Below, in pieces: positions 26,587 to 35,562 of a stretch of 58,322 nt of DNA. The DNA comes from an uncultured Lachnospiraceae bacterium (GTDB taxonomy: Bacteria > Bacillota > Clostridia > Lachnospirales > Lachnospiraceae). The stretch spans positions 1 through 58,322 of the forward strand of contig CAJOFN010000003.1 of the NCBI GenBank assembly GCA_905233905.1. Direction: 5' to 3'. The position numbers were made by a program, and so were the translations under genes. Each line of letters starts with the position of its first letter. Position 1 is the stretch's first letter. The notes under the pieces are model-generated. The model did no database searches, was not told where the DNA came from, and saw only the letters and a list, made by a program, of their open reading frames with translations.

Positions 26587-27090
26587 ATGAGAAAACCCGT
26601 TGCCAAAAACCGGCAGATAGATTTTATATTTCCGGTGATGATCTTCTTCGCATTCACAATGTCGGCGCTCATCGTAATACTGTTTGCGGCTCAGGTCTAT
26701 CAGCATACCGTAGAAGACGCGGCAATGAATTACAACGCCAATACTTCTCTTGCCTACATTCGTGAAAAGGTACACCAGCACGATAACGGCCGCATCGGTA
26801 TCACGGATTTCAACGGCTGTCAGGCAATAGTCATGAAGGAAGAGCTGGCGGATGAGACCTATGCAACCTATATTTATGCATCTGACGGGACACTGCGGGA
26901 GCTGTTCATAAAGGACGGTACCAAGGACAACTTCTCTCCTTCATCCGGACAGGCAATACTTGATGTACAGGAGTTTTCGGTAGTCAACGAAAGAGACAGG
27001 GTTTTATTCTTTACCTGTACAGACGATGACGGTCTTACAGCAAGCGCCAGGGTCGGGGTCTATGCAGGAAAGATCATAACGGAGGATTGA
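26587..27090 (+). CDS. DUF4860-like pilus-cluster membrane protein
   Basis: 167 residues. A basic head (MRKPVAKNRQ) leads to a hydrophobic helix (about 12-35) and a beta-rich soluble part with YIREKVHQHD, DFNGCQAIVM and ELFIKDGTKDNF. It resembles the DUF4860 family found in clostridial pilus-like operons (recalled, not searched). No canonical type IV leader peptide is visible. An AAGG site lies just ahead; the gap to the previous gene is 4 bp. Confidence 0.7.
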   Translation: MRKPVAKNRQIDFIFPVMIFFAFTMSALIVILFAAQVYQHTVEDAAMNYNANTSLAYIREKVHQHDNGRIGITDFNGCQAIVMKEELADETYATYIYASDGTLRELFIKDGTKDNFSPSSGQAILDVQEFSVVNERDRVLFFTCTDDDGLTASARVGVYAGKIITED

Positions 27091-27093
27091 TAT

Positions 27094-27561
27094 TTGAAAG
27101 CCGTTTTAAGACGAAAACGCGCCTCACAGGCATCTCTGTTTCTTATGGAGCTTGTGGTTGCAATAATGTTCTTTACGCTTTCAGCCTCTGTCTGCATCAC
27201 GATCTTTGTGAGGGCGCATCTGCAAAGCGAAAAGGCCAAAATGCTAAACCGTGCCATCAATCTCTGCTCCGACGCGGCAGAGCTTATACGCACCTCCAAT
27301 TCCATAGATGACTGCGCTGGAAATTTCGGCGTCGCATACGAATACGCCACAGCAGAGAAAACGGCAGGCGGATACGATGTTTATGTATATTTCAACGACG
27401 ATTTTCTGCCTACGCCCTCCAGTGAGCTTGCCAAGGTTGAGACCGTTTCCCTTTCCGGTACGGACGCGCTTATCAACGCCGATATAACTTTTACAGACAC
27501 AAACGGCAATGATGTATACAGCCTTCATGTAACCCACGCAAAGGAGCCGGATGATGAATGA
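27094..27561 (+). CDS. Prepilin-like protein with type IV N-terminus
   Basis: 155 residues, starting at TTG 8 bp after GGAGG. The basic head KAVLRRKRASQAS runs into LFLMELVVAIMFFTLSAS, the hydrophobic helix with Glu five residues after a possible cleavage after Ser, as in type IV prepilins (G/S followed by FxxxE). The soluble part is beta-rich and ends acidic. It is the only one of the four small subunits with a near-canonical prepilin N-terminus, so it could be the one processed by a prepilin peptidase encoded elsewhere. Confidence 0.75.
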   Translation: MKAVLRRKRASQASLFLMELVVAIMFFTLSASVCITIFVRAHLQSEKAKMLNRAINLCSDAAELIRTSNSIDDCAGNFGVAYEYATAEKTAGGYDVYVYFNDDFLPTPSSELAKVETVSLSGTDALINADITFTDTNGNDVYSLHVTHAKEPDDE

Positions 27562-27958
27562 TCAGCGCAACAATGCTTCCCCACCGGCAAATATAGGCAT
27601 TTCATTGCTTTTGGTGGTATTTCTTATACTCTGCCTTTTTACTTTTTCGGCAATAGCGCTGGTTCAGGCAGAAAACGAAATGACACAGGCCACTCTTACC
27701 CAGGAGAGCCGCAATGCCTATTACGCGGCGTCCAATCAGGCTGAGGAAGAGCTTGCAAGGTTAAACAGCAATGCTCCCATAGACGTAAAGACAGTCACCG
27801 CCAAAAAAATCGAAAAGCAATACGAAATATCAGACAGCCGGGCTCTTTATGTAGTCTTTAAATATGACAAGCTCAGACAGCGCTACAGGTTTTCAGAGTT
27901 TAAGACGATCTCTACCACCAAGTGGGAGGGGGATGACACAGTAAACGTAATACGTTAA
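27551..27958 (+). CDS. GspK/PilX-like minor pseudopilin
   Basis: 135 residues; overlaps the preceding gene by 11 bp and starts behind GGAG (two adjacent ATGs). Residues 15-40 (NIGISLLLVVFLILCLFTFS) form a hydrophobic helix that begins after a Gly, with no Glu at +5; GspK-type tip pseudopilins also lack that Glu. The region after it (ENEMTQATLTQESRNAYYAA) is helical and matches the length of a short minor pilin. Function is inferred from context. Confidence 0.72.
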   Translation: MMNDQRNNASPPANIGISLLLVVFLILCLFTFSAIALVQAENEMTQATLTQESRNAYYAASNQAEEELARLNSNAPIDVKTVTAKKIEKQYEISDSRALYVVFKYDKLRQRYRFSEFKTISTTKWEGDDTVNVIR

Positions 27959-27979
27959 TCTTATCCGAGGTGATTTTCC

Positions 27980-29056
27980 ATGGAAGAAAAAACACGAATT
28001 CAGGAAATACTTGAACGGGCAGTACGGGAGCATGCTTCAGACGTGTTCATAGTCGCCGGTATACCGGTTTCTTTCCGCAAAAACGGCGTTATACATATGG
28101 AAGGAAGCGAAAAGATCTTCCCTGCACAGACAGAGGAGCTTTTACGTGAGATCTATCGTCTGGCAGACCGCGATATAAGGATACTCATAGATCGGGGAGA
28201 CGACGACTTTTCACTTGCGATACCCGGGTTTTCGCGTTTCAGGGTCTGCGCCTACAAACAAAGAGGCGCCCTGTCTGCGGTAATGCGTATCATAAGCTTT
28301 GAATTGCCCGATCCGTCCAAGCTGCACATTCCACAGGAGATCATCGACCTTGGCAATTTCTCCAACGGCATGGTGCTGGTAACAGGGCAGGCAGGCTCCG
28401 GTAAATCCACGACCCTGTCCTGTATCATTGAGGATATAAATGAGAACCGGGAGGCGCATATCATCACCCTGGAGGACCCCATTGAGTACCTCCACAGGCA
28501 CAAAAAGAGCATTGTCAGCCAGCGAGAGGTAGTAGTTGATACGGAAAGCTACGTTGCTGCGCTTCGGGCGGCTCTCCGTCAGAGTCCTGATGTTATCCTT
28601 CTTGGTGAGATGCGTGACTTTGAGACTATTTCAGTGGCAATGACAGCCGCCGAAACCGGTCATCTTCTGCTGTCTACCCTGCATACCATTGGAGCGGCAA
28701 ATACCATCAACCGAATAATTGACGTATTCCCCGCCAACCAGCAGCACCAGATCGCCGTACAGCTATCCACCGTGCTTCACGCGGTTGTATCACAGCAGCT
28801 TGTTCCCACGACGGACAACAGCATTGTCCCCGTATTTGAGATAATGACAGTCACTCCGGCAATCCGCAATATGATACGTGACAACAAGATCTACCAGATC
28901 GACGGCATGATCTATTCCGGCACAGGAGGGGGCGGTGGCATGCGTTCCATGGACGACAGCCTTAAGGAGCTGTACCATGAGGGACGCATCACCTACGAAA
29001 CGGCAGTCACCTACGCCATAAATCCTGACCGCATACGCCGGCAGATAAACCGGTAA
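27980..29056 (+). CDS. pilT: PilT-like type IV pilus ATPase
   Basis: 358 residues; a hexameric secretion ATPase of the PilT branch. Walker A GQAGSGKST is at 136-144, the Asp box ITLEDPIEYLH at 162-172, Walker B DVILLGEMRD at 204-213 and the His box HLLLSTLHT at 228-236. The C-terminus contains PAIRNMIRDNKIYQIDGMI, close to the AIRNLIR signature that marks PilT retraction ATPases. It is the only ATPase in the cluster: no PilB, PilM or prepilin peptidase gene is present. It is last in the operon and is followed by a strong terminator. Confidence 0.92.
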   Translation: MEEKTRIQEILERAVREHASDVFIVAGIPVSFRKNGVIHMEGSEKIFPAQTEELLREIYRLADRDIRILIDRGDDDFSLAIPGFSRFRVCAYKQRGALSAVMRIISFELPDPSKLHIPQEIIDLGNFSNGMVLVTGQAGSGKSTTLSCIIEDINENREAHIITLEDPIEYLHRHKKSIVSQREVVVDTESYVAALRAALRQSPDVILLGEMRDFETISVAMTAAETGHLLLSTLHTIGAANTINRIIDVFPANQQHQIAVQLSTVLHAVVSQQLVPTTDNSIVPVFEIMTVTPAIRNMIRDNKIYQIDGMIYSGTGGGGGMRSMDDSLKELYHEGRITYETAVTYAINPDRIRRQINR

Positions 29057-29068
29057 AAAGACAGTAAA

Positions 29069-29105
29069 CCCCTTCCCGGAATATTATTTGGGAAGGGGCT
29101 TTTTT
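29069..29105 (+). terminator. Rho-independent terminator of the pilus-like operon
   Basis: A 9-bp CCCCTTCCC/GGGAAGGGG stem (29069-29077 with 29090-29098) with a 12-base loop is followed by CTTTTTT. It sits between two convergent operons and may also slow transcription arriving from oppA. Confidence 0.93.
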
Positions 29106-29117
29106 GTCTGTATTATA

Positions 29118-30767
29118 TCACTCTTTTGAGCCGTACATCAGGTACCAGTATCCATAAGGTGAATGCCATGTACCCTTAAGATTGCTCTTCTGTAACCAGA
29201 ACTCATTGTAGTAAGCTACAGGGGCGCAGGCGTCATCTTTAAGCATAACCTGCTCTGCCTGATGCAGCAGGTCATAATGCTCATCCACATCTATGCTCTT
29301 CCTTGCCTCATCTACAAGCGAATCAAATTCCGCGCTGGAATATTTTCCGTCGTTATTGCCGTTGTCAGTTTCTAAAAGGTTGATCATATTTGAAGGATCA
29401 TCCCAGTCATAAACCCATCCGTTGCGGGCTACATCAAAGTTGCCGGCACGTCTGTTGGCTGTAACTGTCTGCCATTCCTGTATATCAACTGTCATGGTAA
29501 GCCCAAGCTCTCCCCAGGCTGACTGAAGATATTCAGCAACCGGCTTATGGTAGCTTGCGTCATTGGTAAGATATGAAAATTCAGGGAAACCTGTGCCGTC
29601 AGGATATCCTGCCTCTGCAAGAAGCTCCTTGGCCTCATTCAGATTGGCATCATAGTCTGAATTATCAAAGTAGTCGCCGTATTTTTCCTTTGTAACCTCT
29701 TCAAAGGATGAACCCTCCGCAGCGTCTGATACACCCGGGCCGACGAAATTGGTAGCCGGTGAGAAGGTTCCCTGCATTATGGTATTGGCAACATAATCAC
29801 GGTCAATAGCAAGAGACAGAGCCTTACGAACCTTGGGATCGTTGAAGGGCTCCTTTTGGGTATTGAAGGTTACATAATAGGTTCCCATGATGGGCGCAAC
29901 TATAAATTCATCATTACCCTCTAAGGAAGGAATCTCCTCTGTGGGAACGTCCTTTATAAGATCAAGCGTGCCATCCTGGTATGCGGAATATGAAGCGTTA
30001 GCATCCTCGATCAGATGCCATACGATCTGGTCGAAGGTGATGTTTGCGGCATCCCAGTAATTTTCATTCTTGACCATCACGATCCTGTCACCGGGTGTGT
30101 ATTCACTGACCATGTAGGGGCCATCGGTAACATAGGTATCGGGATTGGTGGTCCAGTCATCACCTGTCTCAACCGCTGCCTGCTGTACGGGAACCATTAC
30201 GGCAAAGGCCGCGATCTTGTCGAAATAGATACAGGGATCAGACAGCTTAACCTCAAAGGTGGAATCATCAACTGCCTTTACTCCAAGAGCATCTAAATCT
30301 CCCTCGGAGGCTGCGTCAAAGCCCTCAACCATGTTGAGTAGATCATAGCCGTAAGGCGCGGCTGTATTGGGGTCCGCAACACGCTTCCAGGAATACTCAA
30401 AGTCCGCTGCCGTCAGGTCTGAACCGTCGGACCACTTAAGACCGTCTCTCAAATGGAAGGTATAGGTAAGTCCATCATCGGAAACATCATAGCTTTCAGC
30501 CAGTCCGGGAACAATGTCATTGTTCTCATCGAACTTAAGCAGACCCTCAAATGCGTGCAGTATCATATTTGCTCCGTCTACTGCAGAATTCAAGGCCGGG
30601 TCAATGGTCTCCGGAGTGGGACCAACCTGAACGTCAACAGAATTAGCCGAAGCCTCTCCCGATGAAGCTCCACCGGCGCCGCCTCCTGTGCTGCCGGAGC
30701 CGCCGCATGCCGCAAGTGACACAGTCATTGCCGCTGCAAGCATAATCGCGCATAGTTTTCTTTTCAT
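29118..30767 (-). CDS. oppA: Oligopeptide ABC transporter substrate-binding lipoprotein
   Basis: 549 residues. The lipobox SLAACGG puts the lipidated Cys at 21, followed by a Gly/Ser-rich linker. The SBP family-5 fold shows PTPETIDPALNSAVDGAN, GLAESYDVSDDGLTYTFHLR, the WSDGSDLTAADFEYSWKRV hallmark and AGYPDGTGFPEF. It captures peptides outside the cell for OppBCDF. The start at 30765-30767 has AAGGAGG 9 bp ahead; the open frame continues upstream without support. It is placed last in the operon, 28 bp after oppF. Confidence 0.95.
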   Translation of the reverse strand: MKRKLCAIMLAAAMTVSLAACGGSGSTGGGAGGASSGEASANSVDVQVGPTPETIDPALNSAVDGANMILHAFEGLLKFDENNDIVPGLAESYDVSDDGLTYTFHLRDGLKWSDGSDLTAADFEYSWKRVADPNTAAPYGYDLLNMVEGFDAASEGDLDALGVKAVDDSTFEVKLSDPCIYFDKIAAFAVMVPVQQAAVETGDDWTTNPDTYVTDGPYMVSEYTPGDRIVMVKNENYWDAANITFDQIVWHLIEDANASYSAYQDGTLDLIKDVPTEEIPSLEGNDEFIVAPIMGTYYVTFNTQKEPFNDPKVRKALSLAIDRDYVANTIMQGTFSPATNFVGPGVSDAAEGSSFEEVTKEKYGDYFDNSDYDANLNEAKELLAEAGYPDGTGFPEFSYLTNDASYHKPVAEYLQSAWGELGLTMTVDIQEWQTVTANRRAGNFDVARNGWVYDWDDPSNMINLLETDNGNNDGKYSSAEFDSLVDEARKSIDVDEHYDLLHQAEQVMLKDDACAPVAYYNEFWLQKSNLKGTWHSPYGYWYLMYGSKE

Positions 30768-30795
30768 TTTAAAAAACCTCCTTATCAAAATTGTT

Positions 30796-31800
30796 TTATA
30801 CTGTAAAAGTGTAGTCTTTAACCTGATCGTAGAAGTGACATGCTGCAAAATGACCTGTTGAAACTTCTTTCAACTTTGGCATCTCCTGTGAACAGAGCTC
30901 CTTCTCGTATGGACATCTTGTCCTGAAGGGGCATCCGTCTGGAGGATTTACAGGACTTGGCACATCCCCCTCAAGAATTATCCTCTTTGAGGCTCTTGCC
31001 ACCTTGGGATCTGCAATGGGAACAGCAGATATCAGCGACTTGGTGTAAGGATGAACCGAATGGAAGATCAGCTCGTCAGAGGTCGCAACCTCAACTAAAT
31101 GTCCCAGATACATTACGCCTATACGATCAGAAATATGATTGACGATGGAAAGATCATGGGCTATGAAAAGATAGGTAAGCCCCATCTCCTCCTGAAGATC
31201 CTCAAACATATTTACTACCTGGGCCTGAATGGAAACATCCAGAGCCGAAACCGGCTCGTCACATACGATGAACTCAGGATCAACCGCAAGCGCTCTCGCG
31301 ATTCCCACCCTCTGCCGCTGTCCTCCGGAAAACTCATGTGGATAACGGTTGGCGTGTTCGGAATTAAGGCCTACATGCTCTAATAGCTTTATTATCTTTT
31401 CCCGCCGTTCTTCCTTGCTGCTGTAGAGCTTGTGGATATCCATCGGCTCCCCGACAATATCTCCCACTGTCATCCGCGGGTCAAGGGAAGCATAAGGATC
31501 CTGAAACACTATCTGCATCCTTCGCCGATATGGCAGCATATTTGCCTTTTCTCCCGTAGAGGAATCAAAAAGCACCGTACCATCATATACTATCCGTCCT
31601 GAGGTGGGCTCAACCAGACGGAGTATGGAACGCCCGGTAGTAGTCTTACCACAGCCGGATTCTCCCACAAGGCCAAAGGTTTCGCCTTTTTTTATGTTTA
31701 ATGTAACACCGTCTACGGCATGAACCACATCCCTGGAACCGGCAACGGGAAAATACTGTTTTAGATCATTTACTTCAAGCAGGTACCGCTCTTCAGACAT
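30796..31800 (-). CDS. oppF: Oligopeptide ABC transporter ATPase OppF
   Basis: 334 residues. Walker [13 protein letters not shown] is at about 43-54, signature [14 protein letters not shown], Walker [11 protein letters not shown], and the family C-terminal [19 protein letters not shown] cysteine region, which in related ATPases binds an iron-sulfur cluster. It forms the nucleotide-binding pair with OppD. The ATG at 31798-31800 follows AAGGAGGTG and overlaps the last 8 bp of oppD. Confidence 0.96.
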   Translation of the reverse strand: MSEERYLLEVNDLKQYFPVAGSRDVVHAVDGVTLNIKKGETFGLVGESGCGKTTTGRSILRLVEPTSGRIVYDGTVLFDSSTGEKANMLPYRRRMQIVFQDPYASLDPRMTVGDIVGEPMDIHKLYSSKEERREKIIKLLEHVGLNSEHANRYPHEFSGGQRQRVGIARALAVDPEFIVCDEPVSALDVSIQAQVVNMFEDLQEEMGLTYLFIAHDLSIVNHISDRIGVMYLGHLVEVATSDELIFHSVHPYTKSLISAVPIADPKVARASKRIILEGDVPSPVNPPDGCPFRTRCPYEKELCSQEMPKLKEVSTGHFAACHFYDQVKDYTFTV

Positions 31801-32809
31801 TGTCAGCACCTCCTTTTTGAGCTGCCATAAAGCTTTCCTTATCATTCAGCCAGCATCTGGCATAATGTACACCTTCAAATTCGCAAGGCTCAGGCTTTTC
31901 CCTGAGGCATATCTTCATGCAGGAATCGCATCTTGGTGCAAAGGGACAGCCGGCAGGAGGATTTAACAGATCTATGGGCTGACCCTCAATAGGGATCAGC
32001 TTGGAATATTCCGCCTCATGGAACTTGGGGATAGACCTGATAAGACCCTTGGTATATTCGTGCCTTGGATTGTAAAAAATATCGTCGGCAGTCCCATATT
32101 CTACAATCTCTCCGGCATACATTACCGCGATATGATCGCACATTGAAGCCACCACCCCAAGATCGTGGGTGATCATGATTATACCCATGCCCAGGGTCTT
32201 CTGGAGATCCTTCATAAGCTCTAATATCTGCGCCTGTATGGTAACATCAAGGGCTGTGGTGGGCTCGTCAGCTATCAGAAGCTTGGGCTCGCATGCCAGT
32301 GCCATGGCTATAACTATTCTCTGCCGCATACCGCCTGAAAGCTCGTGAGGAAACTGCTTCAGACGCTTCTCTGGCTCATTGATGCCTACAAGTGTAAGAA
32401 GCTCCCTGGCTCTTTGGGTAACCTCGGCACCCTTTTTGTCGGTGTGAAGGCGTATTGCCTCACTGATCTGATTGCCAACGGTGTATACGGGATTTAAGGA
32501 TGTCATGGGGTCCTGAAAGATAATGCTTACTTCCTTGCCCCTGATGGCACGCATTTCCTTTTCTGAAAGCTTGTCTATCCTGTGACCGTTAAAGGTAACG
32601 GTTCCGCCAACGATCCTGCCGTTATCCGCGGTAAGTCCCATTATGGAATATGCTGTTACGGATTTGCCGGAACCGGACTCTCCAACTATTCCAAGGACTT
32701 CTCCCTCCTTCATGCGGATGGTAACGTCATTCAACGCTTTAACCTCTCCCACCGGAGTAAAGAAGGACAGCCTTTCGTGCTGTATGTCTACCAAATACTC
32801 TTCATTCAT
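31793..32809 (-). CDS. oppD: Oligopeptide ABC transporter ATPase OppD
   Basis: 338 residues. Walker A GIVGESGSGKS, signature LSGGMRQRIVIAMAL, Walker B LLIADEPTTALD and H-loop MITHDLG are intact. The C-terminal NPPAGCPFAPRCDSCMKIC region carries the cysteine cluster typical of OppD/F. It energises uptake with OppF. GGAG lies 7 bp before the ATG; 22 bp separate it from oppC. Confidence 0.96.
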   Translation of the reverse strand: MNEEYLVDIQHERLSFFTPVGEVKALNDVTIRMKEGEVLGIVGESGSGKSVTAYSIMGLTADNGRIVGGTVTFNGHRIDKLSEKEMRAIRGKEVSIIFQDPMTSLNPVYTVGNQISEAIRLHTDKKGAEVTQRARELLTLVGINEPEKRLKQFPHELSGGMRQRIVIAMALACEPKLLIADEPTTALDVTIQAQILELMKDLQKTLGMGIIMITHDLGVVASMCDHIAVMYAGEIVEYGTADDIFYNPRHEYTKGLIRSIPKFHEAEYSKLIPIEGQPIDLLNPPAGCPFAPRCDSCMKICLREKPEPCEFEGVHYARCWLNDKESFMAAQKGGADNV

Positions 32810-32831
32810 TTTAAATCTCCACTTTAAAGGA

Positions 32832-33887
32832 TCAGCTCTTCATCTTGGGATCGAAGGCATCACGGAGTCCGTCGCCTAAAAGATTAAAGCTTAAGATTAT
32901 GACAAATATCATGAATGCCGGAGCAAAAAGCTTTTCCGGATATGTCTGCAAACCGTTAAGAGCCGCCGATGCAAGAGAACCAAGTGACGGCATAGGTGCC
33001 TGTACACCAAGTCCTAAAAAGCTCAAAAACGATTCCGTAAAGATCGATGAAGGTATCTGTAGGGTTGTGGTAACTATGAGGGTGCCTATGCAGTTGGTAA
33101 GAAGATGTTTTTTGATTATCCTGCCATTTGTGGCTCCCATTGCAAGGGCTGCCGTAACGTATTCATTCTGCTTTAACAGCATTATCTGTCCGCGGATTAT
33201 CCTTGCCATGCCTACCCAGTACAGCAAGCCAAAAACTATGAACATGGAGACCATGTTCGGCCCCATTGCCACTATCCAGCCAAACCCCGGAACCTTGGCA
33301 AGATCCTGCAGCGGATATTCCAGTACCTGTGCCAGCAGGATGATGATGAGTACGTCAGGAACCGTATAGAGTATATCTACTATACGCATCATGATCATAT
33401 CTGTCATTCCGCCGAAGTATCCGGCTATGGCGCCGTAGGTAGCTCCGATAAGGAGAATAATAAAGGATGCCACGATTCCAACCGTCATGGATACTCTCGC
33501 GCCAACCATCACCCTGATAGCATAGTCGCGTCCATTCTGATCGGTTCCAAGGATATGCGGGAAAATATACTCCCCTGCTGCCATCCGGTCCAGCTCGGAA
33601 GCGGAATACTGCATTATGCCCAAGCGCTCGGAGCCCTTTAGCTGCTCCTCATAAGCATATGGGTAGAAATTCGGAACGATAAAAGCAAAGAACATTATGA
33701 TAATTACAATCACAAGGGCTGTCATCGCTATTTTGTTTTTCTTAAATCTCCTGAAGCCGTCCTGCCAGAAGCCGACAGATTCTCTCATTATCACAAGAGA
33801 TTCTTTTTCCTCTGAGCTTGCAGGAATGAAATCTTCAACATTAAGCTGAAAGCTCAGCTTGTTCTTTTTAGTCACCGTAGAATCCAT
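32832..33887 (-). CDS. oppC: Oligopeptide ABC transporter permease OppC
   Basis: 351 residues from the chosen start. An N-terminal cytoplasmic segment with the OppC_N pattern (GFWQDGFRRFKKNKIAM) precedes six membrane segments. FPHILGTDQNGRDYAIRVMVGARVS and the EAA-type loop ALAMGATNGRIIKKHLLTN contact the ATPases. The ATG at 33885-33887 has GAGG 5 bp upstream; an ATG eight codons earlier (33911) overlaps the oppB stop and is an equally possible start. Confidence 0.94.
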   Translation of the reverse strand: MDSTVTKKNKLSFQLNVEDFIPASSEEKESLVIMRESVGFWQDGFRRFKKNKIAMTALVIVIIIMFFAFIVPNFYPYAYEEQLKGSERLGIMQYSASELDRMAAGEYIFPHILGTDQNGRDYAIRVMVGARVSMTVGIVASFIILLIGATYGAIAGYFGGMTDMIMMRIVDILYTVPDVLIIILLAQVLEYPLQDLAKVPGFGWIVAMGPNMVSMFIVFGLLYWVGMARIIRGQIMLLKQNEYVTAALAMGATNGRIIKKHLLTNCIGTLIVTTTLQIPSSIFTESFLSFLGLGVQAPMPSLGSLASAALNGLQTYPEKLFAPAFMIFVIILSFNLLGDGLRDAFDPKMKS

Positions 33888-33907
33888 ATCATCCTCATTT
33901 ATACAGG

Positions 33908-34825
33908 TCATTTAAGCTTGATCCTTGGATCAACAAATACATATACTATATCAACCACTACATTCATCATGATAAGGAAGCATGCCAGAAATATAGTTGT
34001 TCCCATTATCAACGGATAATCCCTGGATGTGATAGCACCGACAAATTCATGTCCCAGGCCGGGAATCGTGAAGATCTTCTCAACAATAAAGCTTCCTGTC
34101 ATAAGAGACGCCATCAGGGGACCCATGTATGTAACAACCGGAAGTATGGCATTGCGGAGAGCATGCTTGAAAATTGATGAAACGGTGGATACCCCTTTGG
34201 CTCTTGCCGTGCGCATATAATCCTGACCTATGACATCGAGCATAGAAGAACGCATCAGCCTCGCTATATAGCATGACGGATACAGGGCAAGGGCAGCTAC
34301 AGGCATGATATATGACGCCGGACTGCTAAGTCCCAGGGAAGGCAATATCCGCCATTTAGTTGAAAGAAAATACATCATGAGCGTTGATGAAAGAAAGCTT
34401 GGTATGGCTATACCCGCCGTAGAGAAAACTATGATGATATTATCAAGCACCTTGCCTCTGGTGTAGGCAGCTATTGATCCCAAGGGCACTCCAACACAGA
34501 ATGCCACAAGGATCGCAAGTCCGCCTATCCTTGCGGAAACAGGGAATCTTTCAGCGATGATACGGTTTATGGTATATCCACGCTTCTTGACTGACTCTCC
34601 GAGATCACCGTGCAGAAGGTCTGTCATGTAGGTCAGATATTGCTGGAACAAAGGCTTGTCCATGCCGTATTTCGCTTCCATCGCGGCCTGCGCCTGGGGC
34701 GTGATCGCCTTTTCCGAAAGGAAGGGTCCGCCCGGAACAAGGTTCATAATGAAAAAGGTAAGCGTAGCTACGATGAAAGCTGTAGCCACGCCAAAAAGAA
34801 TTCGTTTGATAATGTATTTTGCCAT
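33908..34825 (-). CDS. oppB: Oligopeptide ABC transporter permease OppB
   Basis: 305 residues, six membrane segments. The start MAKYIIKRILFGVATAFIVA is typical of DppB/OppB permeases, as are LGLDxG-like LHGDLGESVKKRGYTI and the EAA loop RTARAKGVSTVSSIFKHALR. The ATG at 34823-34825 lies behind AGAGGA at short spacing; an upstream reading would overlap the RNase H gene. It is the first of five opp genes, 14 bp after rnhA. Confidence 0.95.
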   Translation of the reverse strand: MAKYIIKRILFGVATAFIVATLTFFIMNLVPGGPFLSEKAITPQAQAAMEAKYGMDKPLFQQYLTYMTDLLHGDLGESVKKRGYTINRIIAERFPVSARIGGLAILVAFCVGVPLGSIAAYTRGKVLDNIIIVFSTAGIAIPSFLSSTLMMYFLSTKWRILPSLGLSSPASYIMPVAALALYPSCYIARLMRSSMLDVIGQDYMRTARAKGVSTVSSIFKHALRNAILPVVTYMGPLMASLMTGSFIVEKIFTIPGLGHEFVGAITSRDYPLIMGTTIFLACFLIMMNVVVDIVYVFVDPRIKLK

Positions 34826-34839
34826 AATTCCTCTTAATA

Positions 34840-35550
34840 CTAACCGATCCACTTCTCTAAGGTTGCTATGAGCTGATCAGGCTCTACAGGCTTGGACAGG
34901 TGGGCATTCATCCCTGCCTGCAGGGATACTTCCCCTTTCTTCGTTTGCGCAGATACGGCTTCCTTTGCGAGAGCATCTGCTTCCTCGTTCCCAGGGATTC
35001 CGGAATGAGCCTTGACATGGACAAAAGTAACGCTAACCCTCGTCATTGCATCACTCATAAAATCCGCATATGCCTTTGAGCTTGGCTTATTGGCCTTCCA
35101 TTCTCCGGTAGCCCAATATTCCACTCCGGCATAGTCATAATATATTGTAAGCTCATGTAGCTGGAGCTTAATAGCCTTGTTTACGGCAGCAATGGCGCCT
35201 GCCACTTCTCCTGCCACATTCCTTGAAGCAGCCCATTGGGGATCTTTGGCGCTGCCCTGAAGAATGTATTTTGCGGTAGGGGTAACTAAAAAACCCCCAA
35301 AACCATACACTCCCGTTGATGAATCAAAAGATCCATCCGTAAAAGCGTAGTTGTCAGGCAGATCAGATGAGACCTCTGTCCTGTCCTCATCCTGCATAAA
35401 CGCCTGCGCAGCAGAAAGGCTGTCAAATTTCTTAAACAAAGCACCGGGAAAGCCCTGCACCTGCTCCTGGGTCTGACCAGAGCCGTACCAGCTTTTATAT
35501 ATACCGGGCTTTCTGCCTTTTTTGACTGCGTAGAAGCGTTGCTTTGCCAT
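34840..35550 (-). CDS. rnhA: RNase H with RHBD N-terminus and a receiver-domain-like tail
   Basis: 236 residues. The N-terminal RNA-hybrid-binding domain (about 5-50, FYAVKKGRKPGIYKSWYGS) is followed by an RNase H1 domain with all four catalytic residues: D72 (FTDGSF), E115 (AGEVAGAI), D139 (IYYDYAGVEYW) and D192 (GNEEADALA). It removes RNA from RNA-DNA hybrids. The last 29 residues (208-236, encoded by 34840-34929) read GMNAHLSKPVEPDQLIATLE before KWIG, which is the beta5-alpha5 end of a response-regulator receiver domain, including its invariant Lys-Pro. That piece is not part of any RNase H. The ribosome site is weak (AGGTG next to the ATG). Confidence 0.92.
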   Translation of the reverse strand: MAKQRFYAVKKGRKPGIYKSWYGSGQTQEQVQGFPGALFKKFDSLSAAQAFMQDEDRTEVSSDLPDNYAFTDGSFDSSTGVYGFGGFLVTPTAKYILQGSAKDPQWAASRNVAGEVAGAIAAVNKAIKLQLHELTIYYDYAGVEYWATGEWKANKPSSKAYADFMSDAMTRVSVTFVHVKAHSGIPGNEEADALAKEAVSAQTKKGEVSLQAGMNAHLSKPVEPDQLIATLEKWIG

Positions 35551-35562
35551 TCACCTATTTTA

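Noticed and set aside
29118..30848. Longer OppA with 27 extra N-terminal residues
   Set aside because: The extension would precede the lipoprotein signal peptide and has no ribosome site.
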